Under the pieces are notes generated by a model, which worked only from the letters and a program-made list of their open reading frames with translations, searched no databases and was not told the origin of the DNA. Below, one piece after another: positions 18,624 to 27,078 of a stretch of DNA of 64,000 nt. The stretch's first letter is position 1; the number at the start of each line of letters is the position of its first letter. Both the position numbers and the translations under genes were made by a program. The DNA is from Methylophilaceae bacterium (GTDB lineage Bacteria > Pseudomonadota > Gammaproteobacteria > Burkholderiales > Methylophilaceae), in NCBI GenBank assembly GCA_947379975.1, contig CANCPF010000001.1:62001-126000 (forward strand). The letters run 5' to 3'.

Positions 18624-19769
18624 ATGACATTCTTTAATTACGAAATGCTCAAGCTCATCTGGTGGCTATTTATAGGGGTTCTACTGATAGGGTTTGCCGT
18701 CATGGATGGTTTTGATTTGGGCGTTGCATGCTGGCTTCCATTTCTAGGAAAGTCAGACAATGAACGTCGGGTGATTATTAATACCATAGGGCCTACTTGG
18801 GAAGGCAATCAGACTTGGTTGGTGACTGCAGGCGGCGCTATTTTTGCAGCATGGCCACTCGTCTATGCCGCAGCTTTTTCAGGGCTTTATATCGCGTTAT
18901 TGTTGGTACTATTTGCGTTATTCTTTCGTCCTGTCGGTTTCGATTATCGGAGCAAATTGGCTGACCCACGTTGGCGTAATGGCTGGGATTGGGCGCTATT
19001 TGCAGGGGGTGCCATTCCAGCGTTAGTATTTGGTGTTGCTTTTGGCAACCTGTTTCTTGGGGTACCTTTTCATTATGACGACACCCTGCGTTCATTCTAC
19101 ACGGGTAGCTTTTGGCAATTGCTCAATCCATTCGCACTCCTTTGTGGTGTAGTCAGTTTAACGATGCTGATGATGCACGGTGCTGTTTACCTTCAATTAC
19201 GTACAGATGGCGCGGTACAGAAACGTGCTCAAAAGGCAGCACTTTTTACGGGTATCGTTTGTGCGTTAGCATTCGCGCTAGCAGGGATATGGATTGCATA
19301 CGGTATTGATGGCTATGTCGTCACTTCAACCCAAGATGTGAATAGTGCACTTAACCCACTTGCTAAAACAGTACAAAAATCTGCTGGCGCATGGCTCACC
19401 AACTATCAAACTTATCCATGGATGATATTAGCCCCCGTACTCGGTTTTGGCGGCATTGCATTATCACTATTAACTGCAAGCCTTAATAAGGAACGCACCG
19501 CCTTCGTTTTCAGCAGCCTCACCATTGCAGGCATTATTCTGACGGCAGGCTTTTCAATGTTCCCATTCATTATGCCTTCCAGTTCAGATCCAGTAAGTAG
19601 CTTAACAATCTGGGATGCAGTTTCAAGTCAAAAAACCTTAGGGATTATGTTTGTAGTCACCATTATTTTCTTACCCTTGATTTTGATCTATACCTCATGG
19701 GTGTACAAAGTTTTGCGTGGCAAAGTAACCGTTCAATCGATTAAAGACAATACGCATACTGCGTATTAA
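18624..19769 (+). CDS. cydB: cytochrome bd ubiquinol oxidase subunit II
   Basis: The 381-residue protein is CydB, the structural partner of CydA. The N-terminal helix with MDGFDLGV and the motif GPTWEGNQTWLV are the family signatures. Eight or nine hydrophobic helices span the rest. It starts 9 bases after the cydA stop with GGTACATC before its ATG. A perfect 16-bp palindrome (TAATTTGATCAAATTA, 19767-19782) overlaps its stop codon and the gap to cydX. Confidence 0.97.
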   Translation: MTFFNYEMLKLIWWLFIGVLLIGFAVMDGFDLGVACWLPFLGKSDNERRVIINTIGPTWEGNQTWLVTAGGAIFAAWPLVYAAAFSGLYIALLLVLFALFFRPVGFDYRSKLADPRWRNGWDWALFAGGAIPALVFGVAFGNLFLGVPFHYDDTLRSFYTGSFWQLLNPFALLCGVVSLTMLMMHGAVYLQLRTDGAVQKRAQKAALFTGIVCALAFALAGIWIAYGIDGYVVTSTQDVNSALNPLAKTVQKSAGAWLTNYQTYPWMILAPVLGFGGIALSLLTASLNKERTAFVFSSLTIAGIILTAGFSMFPFIMPSSSDPVSSLTIWDAVSSQKTLGIMFVVTIIFLPLILIYTSWVYKVLRGKVTVQSIKDNTHTAY

Positions 19770-19793
19770 TTTGATCAAATTAGGAGAAAAACG

Positions 19794-19895
19794 ATGTGGT
19801 ATTTCACCTGGATATTAGGCGTTGGATTAGCTCTTGCATTTGGCATTATCAATGTCATGTGGCTAGAGTCTGAGCAGCCAGATGATGGTCAATGA
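19794..19895 (+). CDS. cydX: cytochrome bd small subunit CydX
   Basis: The 33-residue protein MWYFTWILGVGLALAFGIIN... has the CydX signature: an N-terminal MWYFxWILG, one transmembrane helix and a polar tail (ESEQPDDGQ). CydX stabilises the hemes of cytochrome bd. The ATG lies 24 bases after cydB with a strong TAGGAGAAAAACG ribosome-binding site. At 102 bases it is below common ORF length cut-offs. Confidence 0.93.
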   Translation: MWYFTWILGVGLALAFGIINVMWLESEQPDDGQ

Positions 19896-19950
19896 TTAGT
19901 TAAGACGTAAGGATGTAACTATTTTTCGTATTTTTTCAAGGAGATTTAAA

Positions 19951-20136
19951 ATGAAATCTAATAGTGGTGGTATAGATCGCATCGTGCGCGTTTTAGCTGG
20001 GATAGCACTTTTGGCTTGGGTTATTTTATTTAATGGCCCTGCTTTGGCTTACATCGGCATTGTGCCACTAGCTACAGGCATTATTGGCTGGTGTCCGGCA
20101 TATACAATATTTGGCATCAATACCTGTAAAAACTAA
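19951..20136 (+). CDS. DUF2892 small membrane protein
   Basis: The 61-residue protein has two hydrophobic helices and the DUF2892 (YgaP C-terminal-like) pattern: N-terminal GGIDRIVRVLAG, then GIVPLATGIIGWCPAYTIFGINTC. Family function is unknown; in YgaP the similar region anchors a rhodanese domain. A strong AAGGAGATTTAAA ribosome-binding site precedes the ATG. It lies 55 bases after cydX and may be in the same transcript. Confidence 0.85.
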   Translation: MKSNSGGIDRIVRVLAGIALLAWVILFNGPALAYIGIVPLATGIIGWCPAYTIFGINTCKN

Positions 20137-20215
20137 GTCAGATCGGATAGGAAGGAAATTGTAGAATGCAATTTCCTTTAATTTGCAAAAATAAATTGTA
20201 ATGAAAGGGGCTCTA

Positions 20216-20599
20216 ATGAGTTCAGACCCAAGAGTGTTTTTTGCCGCTGAGCGTACATTATTAGCTTGGGTAAGGTCAGGCATAACGGTTATGGCACTTG
20301 GATTTGTAGTGGCTAAATTCGGTTTATTTCTAACACTTATTTTGTCTTCCAGCACAGCTTCAAAGACGGCTGCAAACCATCTACACCAAAGCAGCAGTCT
20401 CTCTAGCCTGTTTGGCATTGCGTTGGTGATTATTGGCGTTACCATTATATTAGGCGCGCAATTCAATCATAGCCGCTATGTACAAACACTTCCGCCAGAA
20501 GATGTGCCTAAACTCGCTATCAATTGGCTATCATCTTTGCTAAGTTTTTCCATAGCATGCGTTGGTGTGCTTCTGGCGATTTATCTTGTGTTTGCCTAA
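20216..20599 (+). CDS. DUF202 (YidH-like) membrane protein
   Basis: The 127-residue protein matches DUF202: FFAAERTLLAWVRSGITVMALGF at the N-terminus followed by three hydrophobic helices in total. I start it at 20216 because GAAAGGGG lies just upstream and gives MSSDPRVFFAAERT, the usual beginning. The frame can be extended to an ATG at 20201. Function is unknown. It is last in the plus-strand run that begins with the cyd genes. Confidence 0.85.
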   Translation: MSSDPRVFFAAERTLLAWVRSGITVMALGFVVAKFGLFLTLILSSSTASKTAANHLHQSSSLSSLFGIALVIIGVTIILGAQFNHSRYVQTLPPEDVPKLAINWLSSLLSFSIACVGVLLAIYLVFA

Positions 20600-20630
20600 A
20601 TCATAAGAGCAATTGACCAGATGTATATAA

Positions 20631-21758
20631 TTAGAACAATTGCATAATGGATGTTGGCGCTACCGAAACAGTTTTAATTCTAAAATCATAAATCGCGACG
20701 GTTTTTTCACTTTCAGTTTCTATCGCCACTCGCCATTGGCCTGCCTGTAAATTCTGTTTATAAGTGTATCCTCTAAAACCGTTGTAGCGGCCGCCAGCTA
20801 AGGTGAAACCAATATGTGATTGTGTTAGCCAGCCTTGTTTCTTATCGTAAAACTGCCAGCGATGGTAGAGCTTGGTATTTAAGCCAGATGGTGCAAAAAC
20901 TGATGAAATGCAATAAACGCGCTGGCCTGCTGTAATTTCCAAATCAGTGCTGGTTTTACGCCAAAATACCCACCAATCTGACGGCTGCTGCGACAACTGA
21001 TAATCGCCATTCACTTTATTGAGTGAATAAGCCACTGCAATATCGCGTTTCACTAGCGGTACTGGTGGAATCATATCTGCAGCATAAGCAAACATTAGTC
21101 CTGCGGCAATTAACCAAACTGGGACAATGCTACCGTAATGATTAGGCGTATTTTTGTATAGCCAATGCGCAGCGCCTAAGCCCATTAAGGTACTTAAATA
21201 AAACCAAATCGGGTGAATACTGCCGATTAAAAAGGGCAAGGCAAAGTTAAACAATAACATCGCACAAAAACCAAATAGCGCCCAGCTTAAAGTGAAGCGT
21301 TTATATTCATCTTCTAAATACTCATTGCCAACCAACATGACGCCTAACAATAATGACATTAGCCAGGCCAACCAATGGCTGGCGCTTTTGAAATATAAAA
21401 TAAAAAGAGAGCTTAATAAGTTACCGTAAATGAACTGCAATAAAAAATAAGGAAAGTTAGGCCAGTGATATTTAGAAAGATTAAAACGTATATAAATTTT
21501 ACCTAGCCAGCTTGGAAAGCAAGTCGAATCAGCCAAAATATAGCTAGGCCTACCGATAACATAAAGAATCAAACCTGCCGTAGCTAAATAAGCCGCAAAG
21601 ATAAATAAATCTTGCGCGGCTACGTTCCGTCCTATGGTGAAGGCATCCCAAGCAAAACCACCAAAAAAGAAAATGGCTGGGAAGAAGTCGCGCACCTTTA
21701 ACATGTGGCGAACTAAATTTTGTACGTGCTTAGATTGTTTTATGGTGGTGATGAACAT
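20631..21758 (-). CDS. multi-helix membrane protein with DUF2914 domain
   Basis: The 375-residue protein has about eight hydrophobic helices in residues 25-235 and a soluble C-terminal domain of about 110 residues that looks like DUF2914. It has an RVYCISSVFAPSG strand, YHRWQFYDK, and a final GQWRVAIETESEKTVAIYDF. The domain is probably periplasmic. Function is unknown. It is convergent with the DUF202 gene, with 31 bases between them. Confidence 0.65.
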   Translation of the reverse strand: MFITTIKQSKHVQNLVRHMLKVRDFFPAIFFFGGFAWDAFTIGRNVAAQDLFIFAAYLATAGLILYVIGRPSYILADSTCFPSWLGKIYIRFNLSKYHWPNFPYFLLQFIYGNLLSSLFILYFKSASHWLAWLMSLLLGVMLVGNEYLEDEYKRFTLSWALFGFCAMLLFNFALPFLIGSIHPIWFYLSTLMGLGAAHWLYKNTPNHYGSIVPVWLIAAGLMFAYAADMIPPVPLVKRDIAVAYSLNKVNGDYQLSQQPSDWWVFWRKTSTDLEITAGQRVYCISSVFAPSGLNTKLYHRWQFYDKKQGWLTQSHIGFTLAGGRYNGFRGYTYKQNLQAGQWRVAIETESEKTVAIYDFRIKTVSVAPTSIMQLF

Positions 21759-21807
21759 ATTGAGTTGGTTTAAACCTGTCGTTTAACTATTAATTCAAAT
21801 CACAAAT

Positions 21808-22266
21808 TTAATTTAGCAGGTTAGCAAGAATAAAACCGATGACAATACCCGTGATTAGCGCAATAGTAACAGCGCGATAAGTAAGCACATCTTTAGAATA
21901 GCCGCGCTTGATGGCGACATAAGAAACCAGATAACCAACTGCATTCAGCAGCCAGATGATAGACAAGCTGAGCACCTTTACAAGTAAAGGGCCAATAATA
22001 GGCACTAGCGTAATAATGCCTAATATCCAAGCAAATACATGAGAAGCTGCGGCTAATAGCACCACACCAGTGGTAACCGCTTTAGCATGCCAACCGAAAT
22101 GCCAAGCTGCAAATACCGCCAAAACTAGGGCTATACTTAGCGGCAACATCCATTTCCATGCACCTAATTTGGTAGGCGAGACAATGCTTTCTTCGCTAAA
22201 AATATGTGCGTTGTCTAGGTCCGAATTATCTAGGTCTGCTTTAAATTGGTGCTCGGGAAGCGTCAT
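21808..22266 (-). CDS. hypothetical membrane protein
   Basis: I do not recognise this 152-residue protein. After a polar N-terminus of about 30 residues rich in Asp and Asn, it has hydrophobic stretches near residues 36-57, 66-105 and 130-150, suggesting three or four membrane segments. It is on the same strand as the DUF2914 gene, 49 bases upstream of it, so they may be cotranscribed. It follows acnB's end in a different transcription unit. Confidence 0.55.
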   Translation of the reverse strand: MTLPEHQFKADLDNSDLDNAHIFSEESIVSPTKLGAWKWMLPLSIALVLAVFAAWHFGWHAKAVTTGVVLLAAASHVFAWILGIITLVPIIGPLLVKVLSLSIIWLLNAVGYLVSYVAIKRGYSKDVLTYRAVTIALITGIVIGFILANLLN

Positions 22267-22353
22267 AATCGATTATGCAAAAATACGTATGATACATTTA
22301 TTCTTGCATAACCGATGAATGTCACAAGTGAATTTTAATAATTGAAATAAGGA

Positions 22354-24951
22354 CTAAACAGCCAATTCTGCAATCGGAATCACACGTTTAGTTTTACCAC
22401 CACTAACCGTTTCTAGGGCCGCTTTATAATCGGTCATCTGATCAAAGTTTAAGTATTTATAAATTTCAGCCACATTCTGCAATTTATCGCCAATAGTGGC
22501 TAAATATTCAGCCTGCGTTGGAATATAACCGAGCTTTGCACAAACGGCTGCCAATTCTGCTGAACCCAAGTAAACGCGTGCATCACGGCCCATACGGTTA
22601 TCAAAGTTACGTGTACTGGTTGAGAATACCGTCGATTTATCGGCCACACGTGCTTGGTTACCCATACATAATGAACAACCAGGAATTTCAGTCCGCGCGC
22701 CAGCGATACCAAATACAGAATAGACACCCTCTTCTCGTAATTGCGCTTCATCCATACGCGTTGGCGGTGCAATCCACAAACGCGTGGGAATATTCACCGT
22801 ACCTTCTAACACTTTTGCAGCGGCGCGATAATGGCCAATATTAGTCATGCAGCTACCAATAAATACTTCGTCAATTTTATCGCCAACTACGGCTGAAAGT
22901 GGTTTAACATCATCAGGGTCATTCGGGCAAGCCAATAATGGCTCTTTGATTTCATTTAGATCAATTTCAATCGTGTAGGCGTATTCTGCATCGGCATCAG
23001 GTGATAATAATTCTGGTTTAGCCAACCATGCTTGCATGCTGGCAATACGGCGTTGCAATGAGCGTGCATCTTCATAACCGTTATCAATCATATTTTGCAT
23101 CAATACGATGTTTGAATTTAGGAATTCAATCACAGGTTCTTTGTTTAGTTTTACCGTACAACCATTGGCAGAACGCTCGGCAGAAGCATCAGCAAACTCA
23201 AAAGCTTGTTCCACTTTTAAATCTGGCAAGCCTTCAATCTCTAAAATCCGACCGTTAAATACGTTCTTTTTACCTTGTTTACCAACGGTTAATTCACCTT
23301 TTTGAATCGCCGCATAAGGAATCGCATTGACTAAATCGCGTAAAGTAATGCCAGGTTGCATGGTGCCTTTAAAGCGCACCAATACTGACTCTGGCATATC
23401 CAGCGGCATCGCGCCCATCGCTGCCGCAAAGGCGACTAAACCTGAACCAGCCGGGAATGAAATACCTATCGGGAAGCGTGTGTGAGAATCGCCACCGGTA
23501 CCTACAGTGTCTGGCAATATCATACGGTTAATCCAAGAGTGAATCACGCCATCGCCTGGACGTAAAGATACACCGCCACGGCTACTCATAAATTCTGGCA
23601 AGCTGTGTTGTAGTTTGATGTCTACCGGCTTTGGATAAGCAGCGGTATGGCAAAAACTTTGCATGACTAAATCTGCACTAAATCCTAAACAGGCCAGCTC
23701 TTTAAGCTCATCACGTGTCATGCCGCCAGTGGTATCTTGCGAGCCAACTGTAGTCGCTTTCGGTTCACAATAAGTGCCAGGACGAACGCCTTTGCCTTCT
23801 GGTAAACCGCAGGCTCTGCCGACCATTTTTTGCGCTAAGGTATAACCTTTGCCTGAATCTTTAGGTGCAATCGCAGTAATAAATAATTCTGTAGGAGGTA
23901 AACCTAAAGTTTGACGCGCATTAGTGGTTAAGCCACGGCCAATAATCAATGAAATTCGGCCACCTGCGCGCACCTCATCTGGCAAGGTGATGGGCGCTAA
24001 ATCAAAACTAGCAATAACTTCGCCTTTTTCATTCAATACTTTGCCTGCGTAAGGCTGGATAGTGATGACATCGCCAGTTTGCATTTTTGAAACATCGCAT
24101 TGAATTGGCAAAGCGCCAGAATCTTCAGCAGTATTGAAGAAAATAGGCGCGATTTTGGTGCCTAAAATCACACCGCCGGTGCGTTTATTAGGAATGTTAG
24201 GAATATCATTGCCCATAAACCATTGCAATGAGTTGATGGCAGACTTACGTGATGATCCAGTACCGACCACATCGCCAACGTAAGCGAGTGGTAAGCCTTT
24301 TTGCTTCAAAGTGTCGATTAAAGCTAAGCCTTCTGGCATCTTATTAATCAACATGGCTTTGGCATGCAAAGGAATATCCGGGCGACTCCAAGCGTCTTGC
24401 GCAGGGCTTAAATCATCGGTGTTGGTTTCACCATCGACTTTAAATACCACCATTTTTATTTCTTCAGCCAACTTAGGCGCGCTGGTAAACCATTCTGCAT
24501 TGGCCCATGATTCGATTAGCTTTTTGGCATGCACATTGCCGGCTTTCATTTTTTCAGCCACATCGTGAAACGCATCAAACATCAAGATTGTATTTGACAA
24601 AGTAGCAACCACTTTATCGGCCATAGGCGTATCTAACAACCCAACTAACGCTTGCACGTTGTAACCACCTAGCATTGTCCCTAATAAACATACAGCATGA
24701 TCTGGATCAATGACTGGTGAGGTAGCTTTACCGTGGGCAATGTCAGACAAAAATGCTGCTTTAACATAGGCCGATTGATCCACACCTGCTGGCGTACGAT
24801 TGGTGATTAAATCAAGTAATGCTTCAGCTTCTCCAGTTGGTGGATTTTTCAGAAGCTCTACAACCTGAGCCACTTGCTCAGCTGAAAGCGGTAATGGCGG
24901 AAGATTAACTGCATTGCGATCTGCAACGTGCTGGCGATAGGCTTTTAACAT
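22354..24951 (-). CDS. acnB: aconitate hydratase B / 2-methylisocitrate dehydratase
   Basis: The 865-residue protein is AcnB: an N-terminal HEAT-like helical domain, the swivel domain, then the 4Fe-4S catalytic domains. The cluster cysteines appear in GSCMTNIGH and CSLCMGNQ, and [11 protein letters not shown] is an active-site motif. It isomerises citrate to isocitrate. AcnB of enterobacteria also hydrates 2-methyl-cis-aconitate to 2-methylisocitrate. That matters here because prpD is present nearby but no acnD/prpF pair is seen in the window. It lies at the far end of the minus-strand TCA gene run. Confidence 0.96.
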   Translation of the reverse strand: MLKAYRQHVADRNAVNLPPLPLSAEQVAQVVELLKNPPTGEAEALLDLITNRTPAGVDQSAYVKAAFLSDIAHGKATSPVIDPDHAVCLLGTMLGGYNVQALVGLLDTPMADKVVATLSNTILMFDAFHDVAEKMKAGNVHAKKLIESWANAEWFTSAPKLAEEIKMVVFKVDGETNTDDLSPAQDAWSRPDIPLHAKAMLINKMPEGLALIDTLKQKGLPLAYVGDVVGTGSSRKSAINSLQWFMGNDIPNIPNKRTGGVILGTKIAPIFFNTAEDSGALPIQCDVSKMQTGDVITIQPYAGKVLNEKGEVIASFDLAPITLPDEVRAGGRISLIIGRGLTTNARQTLGLPPTELFITAIAPKDSGKGYTLAQKMVGRACGLPEGKGVRPGTYCEPKATTVGSQDTTGGMTRDELKELACLGFSADLVMQSFCHTAAYPKPVDIKLQHSLPEFMSSRGGVSLRPGDGVIHSWINRMILPDTVGTGGDSHTRFPIGISFPAGSGLVAFAAAMGAMPLDMPESVLVRFKGTMQPGITLRDLVNAIPYAAIQKGELTVGKQGKKNVFNGRILEIEGLPDLKVEQAFEFADASAERSANGCTVKLNKEPVIEFLNSNIVLMQNMIDNGYEDARSLQRRIASMQAWLAKPELLSPDADAEYAYTIEIDLNEIKEPLLACPNDPDDVKPLSAVVGDKIDEVFIGSCMTNIGHYRAAAKVLEGTVNIPTRLWIAPPTRMDEAQLREEGVYSVFGIAGARTEIPGCSLCMGNQARVADKSTVFSTSTRNFDNRMGRDARVYLGSAELAAVCAKLGYIPTQAEYLATIGDKLQNVAEIYKYLNFDQMTDYKAALETVSGGKTKRVIPIAELAV

Positions 24952-25075
24952 GGTGATAGCGTCTTTAAAGTTTAATTAAAATGGTTAATGGCAATTATAC
25001 AACCAGCACAAAACACTTAAAACCCATTAGTGGTGGTAATAGGCACAGGTAAATTTTGCGTTAGTGTTAGTTTTA

Positions 25076-25408
25076 TTACTGATTATTCTTGTTTATATAT
25101 AAATCATTAGCAAATGTCGTGCCACAACTTTTGCTGCTAGCTGAGGCTTCCATTCTATCTAATACTTCTTTTTGGTAGCCTTTGCCGTGTTTTAACTCTA
25201 AATATGCACGCACTTCAAACACATCTGCATAGCCATTTTTATCAGTATCCATTGCAAGCACATTATCTTCTAACGACGGGCCTATGTAGGCACCAGATTT
25301 GTCCGTTAAGTAGCTTAAAACATTTTCGGCATGGGCGACTGAAACAACATTAAGGCTGGCCAATATAGTGATTAGCACTAGCGTTTTATGTACTCTATTT
25401 TCATTCAT
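25076..25408 (-). CDS. secreted protein with one EF-hand loop
   Basis: The 110-residue protein has an N-terminal signal peptide (hydrophobic run ending VSVAHA). It contains one calcium-binding EF-hand-like loop, DTDKNGYADVFE (residues about 54-65). Near the C-terminus is a lone cysteine (SKSCGTTF). I do not recognise a family beyond that. It sits between acnB and fumarase on the same strand. A periplasmic calcium-binding role is an inference from the loop and signal peptide. Confidence 0.55.
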   Translation of the reverse strand: MNENRVHKTLVLITILASLNVVSVAHAENVLSYLTDKSGAYIGPSLEDNVLAMDTDKNGYADVFEVRAYLELKHGKGYQKEVLDRMEASASSKSCGTTFANDLYINKNNQ

Positions 25409-25487
25409 TTAAGTCATATCCTAAATATTTTTATCAGAGTGATTTTAAATCAAATAGGTTATGGCGAACTATTATTAGCGATACACT

Positions 25488-27017
25488 TTACAGCAAAGAA
25501 TGTATTTCAATAGGTTGATGTAGCCGAATCTTTTCTTTCCATTCCGCCGGACCTGTTGTATGAACCGAACTGCCTTTACTATCCACTGCCACCGTCACCG
25601 GCATATCTTCCACAGTAAATTCATAAATCGCTTCCATGCCCAAATCGGCAAAGGCTAGTACTTCAGCTTTTTTAATCGCTTTACTCACTAAATAAGCCGC
25701 ACCGCCTACCGCTGTTAAATATATAGACTGATGTTTTGCAATCGAATCTATCGTTTCATCACCGCGTTCAGCTTTACCTACCATGCCTAATAAGCCAGTT
25801 TTACTTAACATCATTTCGGTAAAACCATCCATGCGCGTTGCCGTGGTTGGACCCGCTGGACCGACCGCTTCATCGCGGACTGGATCTACCGGCCCAACGT
25901 AATAAATAAAACGGTTGGTGAAGTCCACCGGTAATTTTTCACCTGCGGCCAACATAGTGGCAATGCGCTTATGAGCGGCATCGCGACCAGTGAGTAATTT
26001 TCCGCTTAATAATAAAGTTTGCCCAGGTTGCCATGTTTGAATATCAGCTTTGCTAATGGTATCTAGATTCACGCGTAAAGACGCATCGCTAGGTGCCCAG
26101 TTAACATTAGGCCAGTCGTCTAGGTTGGGCGCTTCTAATACCGCAGTACCACTGCCGTCTAATTCAAAATGCACATGCCTAGTAGCAGCGCAGTTAGGAA
26201 TAATCGCTACCGGCAATGAAGCGGCATGGGTAGGATAATCTAAAATCTTCACATCTAGTACCGTCGCCAAACCGCCTAAACCTTGCGCGCCTATGCCTAA
26301 ATTATTCACTTTTTCAAAAATCTCTAAGCGCAATTCTTCAACTTTATTACTTGCGCCTCTGGCTTTAAGCTCATGAATATCAATCGGCGCCATCAGTGAT
26401 TCTTTAGCCAGCAACATCGCTTTTTCAGCGCTACCACCTATGCCAATTCCTAACATACCCGGTGGACACCAGCCTGCACCCATTTTCGGCACGACCTCTA
26501 ATATCCAATCGACAATGCTGTCATTTGGATTCAGCATGGCAAGCTTGGCTTTATTCTCAGAGCCACCGCCTTTTGCGGCAATACTAACCTCAACTTTATT
26601 ACCCTCCACTAACTCCACATGCGTAATGGCTGGCGTATTATCTTTAGTATTAGCGCGCTTACCAGCAGGATCAGAAACAATAGAAGCGCGCAATTTATTT
26701 TCTGGCAACATGTAGGCGCGGCGCACGCCTTCGTTGACCATTTGCTCTAAAGTCAGGCCACTTTCAAAACGAACATCCATGCCCACTTTGACGAAGGCCA
26801 CCACAATGCCGGTATCTTGGCATAGCGGACGCTTGCCTTCAGCACACATGCGCGAGTTGGTTAAAATCTGCGCAATAGCATCTTTAGCGGCTGGCGATTG
26901 TTCGGCCTCGTAAGCACGACCTAAAGCCTGAATATAATCTAGCGGATGATAGTAAGAAATATATTGCAAGGCATCGGCGATGCTTTGTATGAAATCAGCT
27001 TGTTTGATAATAGTCAT
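25488..27017 (-). CDS. class I fumarate hydratase (4Fe-4S)
   Basis: The 509-residue single-chain enzyme contains the alpha-type N-terminal domain and the beta-type C-terminal domain of iron-sulfur class I fumarases (FumA/FumB-like). Cluster cysteines are visible in RPLCQDTG and in the C-terminal half. GIGIGGSAEKAM and GPTTATRMD are family motifs. It interconverts fumarate and malate. No Shine-Dalgarno is evident; instead 12-bp tandem repeats begin seven bases upstream of the ATG. It follows the acyl-CoA ligase gene by 61 bases in the minus-strand cluster. Confidence 0.95.
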   Translation of the reverse strand: MTIIKQADFIQSIADALQYISYYHPLDYIQALGRAYEAEQSPAAKDAIAQILTNSRMCAEGKRPLCQDTGIVVAFVKVGMDVRFESGLTLEQMVNEGVRRAYMLPENKLRASIVSDPAGKRANTKDNTPAITHVELVEGNKVEVSIAAKGGGSENKAKLAMLNPNDSIVDWILEVVPKMGAGWCPPGMLGIGIGGSAEKAMLLAKESLMAPIDIHELKARGASNKVEELRLEIFEKVNNLGIGAQGLGGLATVLDVKILDYPTHAASLPVAIIPNCAATRHVHFELDGSGTAVLEAPNLDDWPNVNWAPSDASLRVNLDTISKADIQTWQPGQTLLLSGKLLTGRDAAHKRIATMLAAGEKLPVDFTNRFIYYVGPVDPVRDEAVGPAGPTTATRMDGFTEMMLSKTGLLGMVGKAERGDETIDSIAKHQSIYLTAVGGAAYLVSKAIKKAEVLAFADLGMEAIYEFTVEDMPVTVAVDSKGSSVHTTGPAEWKEKIRLHQPIEIHSLL

Positions 27018-27023
27018 AGTCTT

Positions 27024-27056
27024 GGTATTGGTATGGGTATTGGTATGGGTATTGGT
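27024..27056 (-). repeat. 12-bp tandem repeat in the fumarase leader
   Basis: The unit GGTATTGGTATG (plus strand) occurs 2.75 times without mismatch between the acyl-CoA ligase stop and the fumarase ATG. On the coding (minus) strand it reads as CATACCAATACC repeats occupying the place where a ribosome-binding site is expected. Copy-number change by slippage would alter spacing in the translation initiation region. Confidence 0.8.
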
Positions 27057-27078
27057 CTTGATGTTTAACTTTTATTTT

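Noticed and set aside
19767..19782. FNR-like or regulatory palindrome TAATTTGATCAAATTA between cydB and cydX
   Set aside because: It has no 4-base spacer as in FNR sites, overlaps the cydB stop codon, and the following gene has its own ribosome-binding site. Its function is unclear, so it is only mentioned in the cydB entry.
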